Positions 43,179 to 51,851 of a DNA stretch of 64,000 nt are shown piece after piece. Source of the stretch: Lysobacter luteus (GTDB lineage: Bacteria > Pseudomonadota > Gammaproteobacteria > Xanthomonadales > Xanthomonadaceae); assembly GCF_907164845.1 (NCBI RefSeq), contig NZ_OU015430.1, positions 1,168,001-1,232,000 on the forward strand, read 5' to 3'. Both the position numbers and the translations under genes were made by a program. Below the pieces are notes generated by a model. It ran no database searches and was not told the origin of the DNA. It was given only the letters and a program-made list of their open reading frames with translations. The stretch's first letter is position 1. Each line of letters begins with the position of its first letter.

Positions 43179-43772
43179 CTAACCCTGATCGAGCGCGTGG
43201 TGGATCAACACCACGCACTGAGAGGCGAACAGCATGGTCCTGCCGAGCGTGATCTTCCTGGCGCCGAGGCGCTCGAGGCTGTGGAAGGTCTTCTTCGGCA
43301 TCGGGATGTGGTCGGTCAGCAGGAAGCAGGGGTTGCCGTCGAACACCTGCTCCCCGATCGGCGTGCCCTTGCGGTCCATCACGAACAACTGGTGGTCCGC
43401 GGCCAGCTGTTGCACCAGCCGCTCGAAGCTGACGGTGCGCACCTCGACGCCGGATTCCACCGGCCGCGACTCCTCCTTGCCCATCCCGCGGGACGCGTCC
43501 AGCGCCTTGGCGACCTTGCCCAACAACGCCTGTTCGTTGAAGCCGCCGATGTCGTGCATGGCGTTGGCGTCGAAGCGGATGGTGCGGGAGAAATCCTGCG
43601 TGCTCTCAAGCACGAGGTAGACCACCACGTCCGGCCGGTGCGACTGGGCCACGAAGATGGCGTTCATCAGCGTGTGCGCAAGGATCTCGGTGTGGGCTTC
43701 CTGGCCGACCGACGCGAGCAGCCTGGCGCTGTCGGTGGGGGCGGCCCGCGCCCTGAGTACGAAGGTTCGCAT
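43179..43772 (-). CDS. TrmY-like tRNA pseudouridine-N1 methyltransferase
   Basis: A 197-residue SPOUT-class protein matching TrmY (COG1901). TrmY uses SAM to methylate pseudouridine 54 of archaeal tRNA. N-terminus MRTFVLRARAAPTD; middle ILAHTLMNAIFVAQSHRPDVVVYLVLE, then TIRFDANAM; C-terminal knot loop LLTDHIPMP..LGARKITLGRTML with ILAHTLM-type hydrophobic packing. The start at 43772 fits the family; the frame upstream is non-homologous. Bacterial members are known in few groups, and their RNA target is not settled. Divergent from the acyltransferase gene. Confidence 0.87.
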   Translation of the reverse strand: MRTFVLRARAAPTDSARLLASVGQEAHTEILAHTLMNAIFVAQSHRPDVVVYLVLESTQDFSRTIRFDANAMHDIGGFNEQALLGKVAKALDASRGMGKEESRPVESGVEVRTVSFERLVQQLAADHQLFVMDRKGTPIGEQVFDGNPCFLLTDHIPMPKKTFHSLERLGARKITLGRTMLFASQCVVLIHHALDQG

Positions 43773-43866
43773 GAGGCAATTGTCCACGAACGGCGCCCGG
43801 AATCGGACAAATGCGGCCGGCCGGTTTACGGGACAATGGCCACCCCGTAGAGCCTTCCGCATCCCC

Positions 43867-44745
43867 ATGGCCCCATTGCGCGTGACCCTGGTCTCCCTGC
43901 TGCTTGCCGCCAACACCGTGCTGCACGTCGTGCCGCTGCTGGTGGTGACGCTGGTCAAGGCGCTGCTGCCGTCAGCGCGGCTGCGCAAGGCCAGCAACCC
44001 GCTGTTGACCGGCGTGGCTGAAAGCTGGATCGGCGTGAACAATTGGCTGTGGGACCGCTTCTTCCATACGCCGATCCACCTGCAGGAGGATGTCGCGCTG
44101 CGGGCGGACGGCCACTACCTGGTGCTGGCCAACCACCAGAGCTGGGTCGACATCGTGGTGTTGCAGAAGGTGTTCAACCGGCGCATCCCGCTGATGCGGT
44201 TCTTCCTCAAGCGGCAGCTGATCTGGGTGCCCCTGCTGGGACTGGCGTGGTGGGCGCTCGACTTTCCGTTCATGGGTCGCCACACCCCCAAGCAGATCGC
44301 GCGCCGCCCCGAGCTGGCCGGTCGCGATATCGCCGCCACCCGCCGGGCCTGCGAGAAGTTCCGCGAGATTCCGGTGGCGATCATGAACTTCGTCGAGGGC
44401 ACCCGGTTCACCCCGTCCAAGCATGCCGCCCAGGGAGCGCCTTACCGGCACCTGCTCAAGCCCAAGTCGGGCGGGGTGGCATTCGTGCTGGATGCGATGG
44501 GGGAGGGCCTGCACGCCATCCTCGACGTGACCATCGCCTATCCCGGCGGCCGTCCGTCGATGATCGACCTGTTGGCCGACCGCGTGCCGGCGATCCACGT
44601 CCACGTGCGGCAGCGCGCCATCCCGCAGGAACTGCTGCACGGCGATTACCAGAATGACCGCGCGTTCCGTGTGCGCTTCCAGCAGTGGATGAACGGCCTG
44701 TGGCGCGAGAAGGACGCGGACGTGGCGCGGCTACTGGGCGAGTAG
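43867..44745 (+). CDS. PlsC-family acyltransferase (YihG-like)
   Basis: A 292-residue membrane acyltransferase. The catalytic NHQSWVDIV (the HX4D motif) is followed by the FVEGTRFTPSKH glycerophosphate-binding motif. A hydrophobic N-terminus (LVSLLLAANTVLHVVPLL) anchors it. Its size and order match E. coli YihG/YihG-like lysophospholipid acyltransferases rather than PlsC itself. It probably remodels phospholipid chains. Confidence 0.92.
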   Translation: MAPLRVTLVSLLLAANTVLHVVPLLVVTLVKALLPSARLRKASNPLLTGVAESWIGVNNWLWDRFFHTPIHLQEDVALRADGHYLVLANHQSWVDIVVLQKVFNRRIPLMRFFLKRQLIWVPLLGLAWWALDFPFMGRHTPKQIARRPELAGRDIAATRRACEKFREIPVAIMNFVEGTRFTPSKHAAQGAPYRHLLKPKSGGVAFVLDAMGEGLHAILDVTIAYPGGRPSMIDLLADRVPAIHVHVRQRAIPQELLHGDYQNDRAFRVRFQQWMNGLWREKDADVARLLGE

Positions 44746-44820
44746 TTCGCTGGGCTGCTCCTCATCGGGAGCTCAAGCCGGCTGTGACAACCTGCGAGCC
44801 CACGCCTCCAGGTGCTGCCA

Positions 44821-45465
44821 ATGCTGATCGTGACCTGTTCCCGCCTCGGAGCTCGTTGCCCGCGCGGATTGCGTCGCCGCGTGTTGTTCTTGATGGCGAT
44901 TTCGCTGGCGTTGATGGCCTGCTCGGGGCCGGACCGCGACGCCGGGCAGGGTGGTCGCCCTGGCGAGGCCCCGGACGCCGGGACCGAGATGCCCGACGCG
45001 GCCGGCGACACCGGTACTAACCGAGACAGTGCACCGTCATCGACTGCGTCGTCCGATGCGGCGGCTGGCGACTCGACCGTCGGCGGCGACGGCTCGCAGA
45101 TTGTCCTGGCACCCCTCGGAGCGGCGGACATCGAAGCGGCCGCGCTGGGCGGCGAGCTCGCCTGCAGTTTCGCGCTTGCCGGCGACGCACCGTTGTTGCT
45201 GGCAATGGGCGACGTCGCCTCGGCGGATCCCGCGCGGGGGTTGGTGAAGGTCGGCTCGTACGTGGAACCGGTCGCTGCACCGGGCGGCTTCGACGCCATG
45301 CTCGACGGCGCCCGCTTCACCGGCGCCGGCAAGACCGTCGATATCGCGGTGACCGGCCCCGCCATTGGCGGCGGCGAGTCGCCCGCGCGTCCCGCCACGC
45401 TCATCTATCACCGCGCCGACGGCGCCCGGCGGCAGTTCGTCGGGCGGTGGCAGTGCGGGCCGTAG
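44821..45465 (+). CDS. Predicted lipoprotein, unassigned
   Basis: A 214-residue protein with an Arg-rich n-region (GLRRRV) and lipobox LMAC, then a Gly/Asp/Ser/Thr-rich linker of about 60 residues and a beta-rich domain (LACSFALAGDAPLLLAMGDV, PATLIYHRADGARRQFVGRW). The start at ATG 44821 is chosen over GTG 44,812. A Met inside the hydrophobic core would leave no positive charge. Function unknown. Confidence 0.75.
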   Translation: MLIVTCSRLGARCPRGLRRRVLFLMAISLALMACSGPDRDAGQGGRPGEAPDAGTEMPDAAGDTGTNRDSAPSSTASSDAAAGDSTVGGDGSQIVLAPLGAADIEAAALGGELACSFALAGDAPLLLAMGDVASADPARGLVKVGSYVEPVAAPGGFDAMLDGARFTGAGKTVDIAVTGPAIGGGESPARPATLIYHRADGARRQFVGRWQCGP

Positions 45466-45589
45466 GGCTTCCGGGTCGAAGTAGACGGTGACGCGACCAG
45501 TGCGCGACCCCGCCGTTTGCAAGCGCACCGAGCGCGCGGCAGACTTCGCCGCGCCGCAGGATCGCGGCTTTTGCCATCAAGGAGGATGC

Positions 45590-46201
45590 ATGTTTCGTAT
45601 CGACAAGGACGGGATGATTCGCAGCGTGCGGGTCGAAGCTCGTCGGTTCCCGTCACTGGAGCGCGGCGACATGCCGATGGTGAACGGCATCGTCGTCCAT
45701 CAGACCGGGGGGTCGACCGCGCAGTCCACGTTCAACAGCTACCGCGACAGCGCGATCGGCGCCCACTTCCTGATCGAAAAGGACGGACGGGTTTACCAGA
45801 CCGCGTCGCTGTACAAGCGCGCCAACCACGTCGGGCTGCTTCGCTCGCGCTGTCTTGAGCGGCACGCCTGTGCGCCTGCCGAGTTGAAGCGTCTGCAGGG
45901 CACGTCGCTGCGTACGCGCAGCAGGATGGAGCACGCAAAGGCATTCCCAGACCGCTTCCCGTCCAACCGCGACAGTATCGGTATCGAACTGGTTGGCGAG
46001 TACACGCGCAACCCCGACTTCGGGACGGTTCGTGGCGCCGACGAGTTTCTGTACGTCGCGGTGACCGACCAGCAGAACGCTGCACTGCGGTGGCTCGTCG
46101 GCGAGCTTCGTCGCGCGCTGAAGGTGGCTGCAAAAGAGGTATATCGACATCCCCAGGTGTCCTACAAGACTCCGACGGAGGCGGCCAGCGCGTCATGGTG
46201 A
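45590..46201 (+). CDS. N-acetylmuramoyl-L-alanine amidase (PGRP/Amidase_2), no signal peptide
   Basis: A 203-residue Amidase_2 domain protein. Metal ligands are seen in VNGIVVHQTGG, HVGLL and the C-terminal YRHPQVSYK; NRDSIGIELVGEY is the central strand. GGAGG precedes ATG 45590. No secretion signal, yet its substrate is periplasmic peptidoglycan. Its stop overlaps the start of a secreted protein by 7 bases. Close relatives of this type are found as type VI effector-like amidases with downstream immunity genes (from memory of the family); that role here is inference. No VgrG or T6SS gene is in the window. Confidence 0.87.
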   Translation: MFRIDKDGMIRSVRVEARRFPSLERGDMPMVNGIVVHQTGGSTAQSTFNSYRDSAIGAHFLIEKDGRVYQTASLYKRANHVGLLRSRCLERHACAPAELKRLQGTSLRTRSRMEHAKAFPDRFPSNRDSIGIELVGEYTRNPDFGTVRGADEFLYVAVTDQQNAALRWLVGELRRALKVAAKEVYRHPQVSYKTPTEAASASW

Positions 46202-46629
46202 GCATGCTGCGCAGTGGGCTTTGGGCCGTCACCGGCTTGCTGGTCTCGGCGTGCGTGCTGTCGGCGCCGGGTGGCCAAGCGACGGGGGCGAAGGCGGAGC
46301 GTGTCCTGGTCGCGGAAGAGTTGAACATCACCGAGAACGGCGCCGCCTCGCCCGATGTGGATGCGGGCGCATGCCGGGCTTTCCTGCTGGACGAGGACGC
46401 GGCAAGGCGCGCACTGGAGAACAGCGAACCGGTGAGCCGGAGCCAATACATGCACGAGCTGCCATGGTCACCGTGCCTGGTTCGTGGGCGCATCACCCTG
46501 GTGGATGGCAGGACGGGTACCTGGACCATCCGGCAGTACGGCACCGGGTCGATTCTCCTTGACGATGATGCGGAACTGTACTTCTGGTGTCGCCGCTGCA
46601 CGAACCCACCCTTCGTGGCGGTCGAGTAG
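46195..46629 (+). CDS. Secreted protein overlapping amidase, candidate immunity protein
   Basis: A 144-residue protein with an N-terminal signal (MVSMLRSGLWAVTGLLVSAC, possible lipobox VSAC). The mature part of about 120 residues has four Cys (GACRAFLL, SPCLVRG, WCRRC) and a beta-rich GTWTIRQYGTGSILLDDDAELYF. Translational overlap with the amidase and periplasmic location fit an immunity protein that blocks a periplasm-acting amidase. No sequence family was recognised. Confidence 0.72.
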   Translation: MVSMLRSGLWAVTGLLVSACVLSAPGGQATGAKAERVLVAEELNITENGAASPDVDAGACRAFLLDEDAARRALENSEPVSRSQYMHELPWSPCLVRGRITLVDGRTGTWTIRQYGTGSILLDDDAELYFWCRRCTNPPFVAVE

Positions 46630-46745
46630 CAGCCGGTCGCCCCTCCGCCGACCACCGGCAACCCGTGAGCGTCGTCGGCGATGGCGGGGCGAGCGCTCAT
46701 TGTGTTGCGTTAACCTCGGCCCTGTTCACGACCGGCGAGCAAGGC

Positions 46746-47795
46746 ATGCACAGGCGAGACTTCATCCAGGGCGCGGCGCTATTGGGACTCCTGCCACTGG
46801 TAGGCAACGCAGGCGCCGCACTCGCGGCGGCGCCGCGGAACGGGCGGCTGCTGCCCGTTCCGCTCAACCCGGGCGACACGGTCGCGCTGGTCAGTCCGTC
46901 GTCGGCCACCGACGAGCGGCTCAACCTGCAGCTCGCGACCGAGGTGCTGCAGGCGCTGGGTTTCAAGGTCAAGACGGGGGCGCACTATGCGGCGCGGCGT
47001 GGCCACCTGGCCGGTACGGACGCCGAGCGGGCGGGGGACCTCAACACGATGTTCGCCGACGACGAGGTCCGCGGCATCGTCTGCGTGCGCGGTGGGGCCG
47101 GTGCGGCACGGCTGTTGCCCTTGCTGGACTACGACGCCATCCGCGCCAACCCGAAGGTGCTGCTGGGGTACTCCGACATCACCGCGCTGCATTGCGCGAT
47201 CCTCGCCCGCGCCGGGCTGGTCACGTTCCACGGGCCCATCGGCGCCGCGAGCTGGAATGCCTTCAACGTCGACCAGTTCCGGCGCCTGTTCTTCGAACGC
47301 GAGCTGATGCGCTACCGGAACCCGGTCGACGCCGGCGACGAGCTGGTGCCGCGCAAGAACCGCACGCTGACCATCACCGGTGGCAAGGCGCGAGGCGAGC
47401 TGGTCGGCGGCAACCTGTCGGTGCTGGTGGGCCTGGCCGGCTCGCCGTACCTGCCGGACTTCGACGGCCGGATCCTGTTCCTGGAGGACGTGGAGGAGGC
47501 GCCGTACCGCGTCGACCGCATGCTCACCACCCTCAAGCTGATGGGGGCACTGGACCGGATCGCCGGTTTCATCTTCGGCGACTGCACCGACTGCGACCCC
47601 GGCGAGGGGTACGGTTCACTCACCCTGGACCAGATCTTCGACGACCACATCCGGCCGCTGGGCGTCCCTGCCTACCGCGGGGCCATGATCGGGCACATAC
47701 GCGAGCAGTTCATCGTGCCGCACGGCGGCCAGGTGGAGATGGATGCGGACGCCGGCACGTTCCGGATGCTGGGGCCGGTGTTCCAGCCCGGGTAG
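46746..47795 (+). CDS. LD-carboxypeptidase (S66), Tat-type signal
   Basis: A 349-residue peptidase that trims the D-Ala from muropeptide tetrapeptides in cell-wall recycling. The nucleophile is Ser143 in LLGYSDITAL; other family segments are GDTVALVSPSS, CVRGGAGAARLLP (turn), LVGGNLSVLVGLAGSPY, ILFLEDVEEAPYRVDRML. The N-terminus MHRRDFIQGAALLGLL has the twin-arginine R-R-x-F form, unusual because many S66 enzymes are cytoplasmic. It follows the amidase/immunity pair but with 116 bases between. Confidence 0.92.
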   Translation: MHRRDFIQGAALLGLLPLVGNAGAALAAAPRNGRLLPVPLNPGDTVALVSPSSATDERLNLQLATEVLQALGFKVKTGAHYAARRGHLAGTDAERAGDLNTMFADDEVRGIVCVRGGAGAARLLPLLDYDAIRANPKVLLGYSDITALHCAILARAGLVTFHGPIGAASWNAFNVDQFRRLFFERELMRYRNPVDAGDELVPRKNRTLTITGGKARGELVGGNLSVLVGLAGSPYLPDFDGRILFLEDVEEAPYRVDRMLTTLKLMGALDRIAGFIFGDCTDCDPGEGYGSLTLDQIFDDHIRPLGVPAYRGAMIGHIREQFIVPHGGQVEMDADAGTFRMLGPVFQPG

Positions 47796-47818
47796 ACAAG
47801 GGCGGGCGCCGGCGGGTC

Positions 47819-47935
47819 CTAGACCGGGGCGAACGCCTTGGTGGTCTTCTTGTCGCGCTTCTCTGCCTTCTTCTCCTTCATCGACTTGGCCGGTTTCTTC
47901 TTCTGTTCCTTCTTCTTGTCCAGACCCTTGCTCAT
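47819..47935 (-). CDS. Lys-rich 38-residue protein
   Basis: A very short gene with GGAG 8 bases before its ATG at 47935. It encodes MSKGLDKKKEQKKKPAKSMK then EKKAEKRDKKTTKAFAPV, so about half of its residues are Lys or Arg. Similar small basic proteins recur in proteobacteria (from memory). It may bind RNA, DNA or polyphosphate; function unknown. Confidence 0.75.
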   Translation of the reverse strand: MSKGLDKKKEQKKKPAKSMKEKKAEKRDKKTTKAFAPV

Positions 47936-48107
47936 GTGCTGCTCCTGACGCGTATGCCGGCTGCGGCGCAGTCGGGCGAGGCGAGTATGCGCCGCTCGCG
48001 CGCGTTCGGGTGGCTGACGGATAATGCGGCCGGTCGGTTCGCCGCTTTGCGCGAAGTCCGGCTCGGCGCGTAGTCACGCGTCCGATTGATCACTACAGGG
48101 GAAGTAC

Positions 48108-48842
48108 ATGAAGAAGACCAGGCTGATGGTGGCAATGGCCGCCGTCACCGCGGGTGCCGTGCTGGCATCCACCGCACACGCCCAGGACACGCCGATCGAG
48201 GTGTGGCAGCCGCAGGCCGGCACCGAGGCTGATCCGGCCAAGCGGGTCACCGATCCCGCGGCGCCCGCGGCTCCCCAGGCTGATGACCAGGCCACCTGGC
48301 AGCCGCAGCCGGCCGATGCGCAGGCGCAGGGCTACGCGGCCCCACCGCGTGACAGGCTGATCGAAGACCGCGGCGGGTTCTTCCTGGGCGTGCAGGGTGG
48401 CAAGGGCTGGGTGTTCGACGACGTCGACCAGTCCGCGCTCGCGGTCAACGCGGGCTATCGCTGGCAGGCCGGCGCGGTGACGCTGGTGGGAATCGAGGCG
48501 GCCGCCGGCCGGCTGGATGAAACCCGGGACAGTCTCTACACCTACGCCAAGGTGGACTACGTCAGCATCGGTGCGACCGCGCGCTTCAACTTCGGTCCCG
48601 ACAGCCCGGTGTTCGCCATTGTCCGCGCCGGTTACTGGACGGCTGACGACGACTACTACATGGATGTCGATGGCGGCTACGTGGGCGTCGGCCTGGGCGC
48701 GGACCTGACGCGCAACTTCAACCTGAGCCTGACGTACACAAACCACGTCTACTTCAACGACTACTACTGGGACGACGGCGAGTTCTACTACGACGCCAAC
48801 CGTGCCGACACGTTGATGCTCGGCGCCGAAGTCCGGTTCTGA
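48108..48842 (+). CDS. Outer-membrane beta-barrel protein
   Basis: A 244-residue protein with a signal peptide ending AHAQ, an Ala/Pro/Gln-rich linker of about 55 residues, and then an eight-strand type barrel (GGFFLGVQGGKGWVFDDVDQ, FNLSLTYTNHVYF) ending in EVRF, the C-terminal Phe signature for BAM insertion. A Tyr/Asp-rich loop (DDDYYMDVDGGYVG) may bind cations. Similar in layout to the barrel at 49,810. Confidence 0.85.
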   Translation: MKKTRLMVAMAAVTAGAVLASTAHAQDTPIEVWQPQAGTEADPAKRVTDPAAPAAPQADDQATWQPQPADAQAQGYAAPPRDRLIEDRGGFFLGVQGGKGWVFDDVDQSALAVNAGYRWQAGAVTLVGIEAAAGRLDETRDSLYTYAKVDYVSIGATARFNFGPDSPVFAIVRAGYWTADDDYYMDVDGGYVGVGLGADLTRNFNLSLTYTNHVYFNDYYWDDGEFYYDANRADTLMLGAEVRF

Positions 48843-48879
48843 GACGCACCCCGCCGGCCCATGGGTCGGTCGGATGTGA

Positions 48880-48910
48880 AAAAAAGCGCGCCTCAGGGCG
48901 CGCTTTCTCT
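48880..48910. terminator. Bidirectional terminator
   Basis: Stem aaagcgcgcc/ggcgcgcttt with loop TCAG between converging genes; a T-rich tail follows on the plus strand and seven T residues on the minus strand. Confidence 0.85.
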
Positions 48911-48932
48911 TTGGCAGTTGTATCCGACCCCG

Positions 48933-49430
48933 TCAGGCTGGCGCCCCGCGCTGCGGCGTATCGATCAGCTCGTCCAGCTCGTAGCCCAGCGTCTGTGCGG
49001 TGGCGAGATAGTCCATCCGTTCGGACGGGTCGATCTGGGGGGTGCGTGCCAACAGCCAGAGGTACTTGCGGTCCGGGCTGCCGACCAGGGCGATCCGGTA
49101 GTCGGGGTCGATCCGCAGCACCCAGTAGTCGCCCTTGGTGAACGGCACCCAGCGCAGGCCTTCCGGCAGGAAGCTGACTTCCAGTTTGCTGTTGTTGCTG
49201 CCGGGCACCGGGGTTGCCTCGCCCACCGACTCCTGGGGGGCACCGTCGCCGTCGCGCGCGCGGTTCTCGACCCGCACCTTGCCGTCGTCCTGCAGCGAGT
49301 AGGTGGCGGTGATGTCGGTGTAGTCCGGTGGTTCGTGGCGCATCGGCAGGCGGGCGATCTCGTACCAGGTGCCGAGGTAGCGCTGCAGGTCGACGGCGGG
49401 GACGGTGGCGGGTTGGTCGTGGTGGGTCAT
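48933..49430 (-). CDS. Lipocalin (Blc-like), no lipobox
   Basis: A 165-residue lipocalin: GTWYEIARLPMRHEPPD is the first structural motif, ATYSLQDDGKVRVENR the following strand, YRIALVGSPDRKYLWLLARTP the third. The start at 49430 has GGAG upstream; there is no signal peptide or lipobox, so unlike E. coli Blc it should be cytoplasmic unless the start is mis-set. Family members bind lysophospholipids or other lipids. Confidence 0.9.
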   Translation of the reverse strand: MTHHDQPATVPAVDLQRYLGTWYEIARLPMRHEPPDYTDITATYSLQDDGKVRVENRARDGDGAPQESVGEATPVPGSNNSKLEVSFLPEGLRWVPFTKGDYWVLRIDPDYRIALVGSPDRKYLWLLARTPQIDPSERMDYLATAQTLGYELDELIDTPQRGAPA

Positions 49431-49561
49431 GGGGGGCTCCAGCGGGGGGAGCTGCCGGTGTAGCCCATTCATGATGAAGCGCACGCGTACGCCCTGGCAG
49501 GATTCGCGCCGGTTTCATGCCGGTCGAGGTATCCATGTAGGACCCGACAACGGAGACCGTC

Positions 49562-49750
49562 ATGGCTTCCAGCAAGCGAGAACTGATCGAACCCAACAAG
49601 GGCGACAAGCGCTATGTGCGGCGCGACGAAGAGGGCCGGTTCAGCGAGAGCGACGATGTCAGCCGCTCGCTGAGCCAGGACGTGCGCAAAGAGGCCAAGC
49701 ACGAAACCAAGGCCGGCCAGGGCGACCGCGGCGACCGCAAGACGCACTGA
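49562..49750 (+). CDS. Small conserved charged protein
   Basis: A 62-residue protein (MASSKRELIEPNKGDKRYVR then RDEEGRFSESDDVSRSLS). It resembles a family of short stress-linked proteins with the KRYVRRDEEGRF core seen in many proteobacteria. Followed by a strong terminator. No known function. Confidence 0.82.
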   Translation: MASSKRELIEPNKGDKRYVRRDEEGRFSESDDVSRSLSQDVRKEAKHETKAGQGDRGDRKTH

Positions 49751-49760
49751 CCTGTACAAC

Positions 49761-49790
49761 GAAAAAGCCGCCCATCGGGGCGGCTTTTTC
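49761..49790. terminator. Bidirectional terminator
   Basis: gaaaaagccgccc/gggcggctttttc stem with a 4-base loop between converging genes; A- and T-runs on both sides. Confidence 0.9.
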
Positions 49791-49809
49791 GTGTCCGTTC
49801 TTGGGGCAA

Positions 49810-50451
49810 TCAGAACCGGTATTCCACCGTCACGGTCACGCTGCGCGCGTTGCGCTTGTCGCGCGACAGCCGGTACTCGTCGGACACCGCGTCGTACTGC
49901 ACCTGCGAGTAGCGGTACTGGTTGACCATCAGCCCCACGTCCAGCAGCGGCAGGATGGTGGTGCCGACGCCCACGCCGACGTACGTACCGCCGTCGTTCT
50001 CCTTGAACTGCCGGCGGTCGGTCACCGGAGCGGTATCCACCGGGTAGTCGACGATGGTTTCATCCAGCTCACGCTCCAGCCCGAGGTAGCCGGCGCGGCC
50101 GATGAAGTACACCGGCAGCAGCGGCGGCTTGATGCGCGCGTTGGCACCGACGAAGCCGTAGCGCGACTGCATGGTGTACGCGTGGTCGACGTAGCCGTCG
50201 GGGTACTGGTTGCGGATCTCGGCATCCTGCTCCTCGATCCGGCCCAGGCCGCCCTCGAGGCCGACCTGCGCCATGCCGATGCCCCAGCGGTAGCCGACGC
50301 TGGCCTGCACCAGGTCGCTGTCGGCGTCGTCGATGCCGCTGTCGAGTTCGATGCGGCCAAGCTGTCCGTTGAGGAAGAAATCGCCGGCCGAGGCGGCGGG
50401 CGCCACGGCGAGGCAGGCGGCAAGCAAGGCCGCGCGTTGAAGCTTGCGCAT
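49810..50451 (-). CDS. Outer-membrane beta-barrel protein
   Basis: A 213-residue protein with a signal peptide (MRKLQRAALLAACLAV.. ending ASA) and a small barrel of alternating strands (YRWGIGMAQVGLEGGLGRIE, FIGRAGYLGLERELDE, SVTVTVEYRF). The C-terminal YRF is the expected barrel signature. The longer frame from 50,610 has no signal and is not used. Family: outer membrane protein beta-barrel domain; ligand unknown. Confidence 0.87.
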   Translation of the reverse strand: MRKLQRAALLAACLAVAPAASAGDFFLNGQLGRIELDSGIDDADSDLVQASVGYRWGIGMAQVGLEGGLGRIEEQDAEIRNQYPDGYVDHAYTMQSRYGFVGANARIKPPLLPVYFIGRAGYLGLERELDETIVDYPVDTAPVTDRRQFKENDGGTYVGVGVGTTILPLLDVGLMVNQYRYSQVQYDAVSDEYRLSRDKRNARSVTVTVEYRF

Positions 50452-50655
50452 GTTCTGGTTCCGGGATGGGGAGGCGGGGCCGGGCGGCTTCCGCGGAGCG
50501 CATGGTACCGGTGCGCGGCCCGTCAGTCCCGGTGGGCTCCCTGAGCGGGAAACAGACCCGGTAGGGCCGTGCTTCGCGCCCGCTTCACACGGGCGCCCTA
50601 GGAGCTTCATCCGGGGCGGGCAATCTCCGCATCACACCCAACGTGGAGACCGGCA

Positions 50656-51222
50656 ATGGCACAGGGTATCGGCGACAACGGCGCGGTGCGGGGCAACCGC
50701 TGGAGCATGGCGATCTGGGGCGGGGCGGCCTTGCTGCTGGCCCTGCCCGCCGTGGCGATGCGGTTCACCACCGAGGTGGACTGGGGCCCGGAGGATTTCA
50801 TCACCATGGGCCTCCTGCTGGCGGCAGCATGCGGCGGTTACGAGGTTGCCACGCGCATCTCCGGCAATACCGCCTACCGGGCGGCCGTCGCGGTGGCGAT
50901 CGTGACCGCGTTCGTGACGGTCTGGGTCAACCTCGCGGTCGGGATGATCGGCAACGAGGACAACCCGGCCAACCTGCTGTTCGGCGGGGTCCTACTGGTC
51001 GCGCTGCTCGGTGCCGTGTTGGCGTGGTTCCGGCCACGGGGCATGGCGGTCGCGATGGCAACGGCCGCGCTCGCGCAGGGAACAATCGCCGTCTATGCAC
51101 TGTTTGCCGGGCACGGTGCGCTTGCACTGTTCATCGGGCTGTTTGTGCTGCCCTGGCTGCTGTCGGCGCAACTGTTCCGCGTGGCTGCCCGATCGCTCTC
51201 ACAACCCCGCAACCGGCCATAG
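50656..51222 (+). CDS. Multi-pass membrane protein, unassigned
   Basis: A 188-residue protein with about five membrane helices (IWGGAALLLALPAVAMRF, FITMGLLLAAACGGYEVA, VAVAIVTAFVTVWVNLAVGM, LLFGGVLLVALLGAVLAWF, FIGLFVLPWLLSAQLF). Conserved-looking but without a recognised family. The next gene is also a membrane protein on the same strand, 35 bases on. Confidence 0.78.
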   Translation: MAQGIGDNGAVRGNRWSMAIWGGAALLLALPAVAMRFTTEVDWGPEDFITMGLLLAAACGGYEVATRISGNTAYRAAVAVAIVTAFVTVWVNLAVGMIGNEDNPANLLFGGVLLVALLGAVLAWFRPRGMAVAMATAALAQGTIAVYALFAGHGALALFIGLFVLPWLLSAQLFRVAARSLSQPRNRP

Positions 51223-51257
51223 GCGAGGCTTCCGGCATTCCCCATCGGAGTCGGGTC

Positions 51258-51794
51258 ATGTCGGAAACCTCCCCCATCACCGGCGAACTGTCCAACAGCA
51301 AGGTCGCCGCGGTGTTCCCCGACGAGGCCAGCGCGCGCCGTGCGGCCCAAGCGGTCGCCTCGGCGCTGTCGCTCGCGGCGGCGCAGGTGCAGGTGGTCAC
51401 GCCGGGCACGGGGTCGCTCCCGGGTCGCAAGCTGGAGCCGGAAAGTCGGGGCATCTGGCGGACGATCGTGCGTGCGCACCTGTGGTTCGGTATCGCCGGC
51501 GTAGTCGGCGGTCTGCTGCTGTTCGCGGTGCTGCATGCCATGGGCATCCGCTTCATCGTCAGCTCGCCGGTGGCGGCGGCGCTGGTAATCGTGTTCTTCA
51601 GTGCCGTGGCCGGCCTGTGGGCCGGCGGACTGGTGTCTTTGCGCCCGGACCACGACCGCATGGTCGAGGCCACCCGCGATGCGATGGACGAGGGCAACAC
51701 CACCGTTGTAGTGCATGCCTACTCGATGGACCAGCGCGCGCAGGCGGCCGAGCTCCTGCGCGGGCAGGGCGGCGACGTGACGTCGACCCTCTAG
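51258..51794 (+). CDS. Two-helix membrane protein with regulatory-type ends
   Basis: A 178-residue protein. The N-terminal 60 residues form a small alpha/beta unit (VAAVFPDEASARRAAQAVAS), similar to the start of heat-induced YflT/GsiB-type stress proteins. Two membrane helices follow (FGIAGVVGGLLLFAVLHAMG, AALVIVFFSAVAGLWAGGLV), then a soluble beta-alpha tail with TTVVVHAYSMDQRAQAAELL. Stress-linked role is a guess. Confidence 0.7.
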   Translation: MSETSPITGELSNSKVAAVFPDEASARRAAQAVASALSLAAAQVQVVTPGTGSLPGRKLEPESRGIWRTIVRAHLWFGIAGVVGGLLLFAVLHAMGIRFIVSSPVAAALVIVFFSAVAGLWAGGLVSLRPDHDRMVEATRDAMDEGNTTVVVHAYSMDQRAQAAELLRGQGGDVTSTL

Positions 51795-51851
51795 CCCAGT
51801 GCCCTTCGGTATGATCGGGCGGCTCAAGCCATTGCGGGAGAGTCGCCAACG

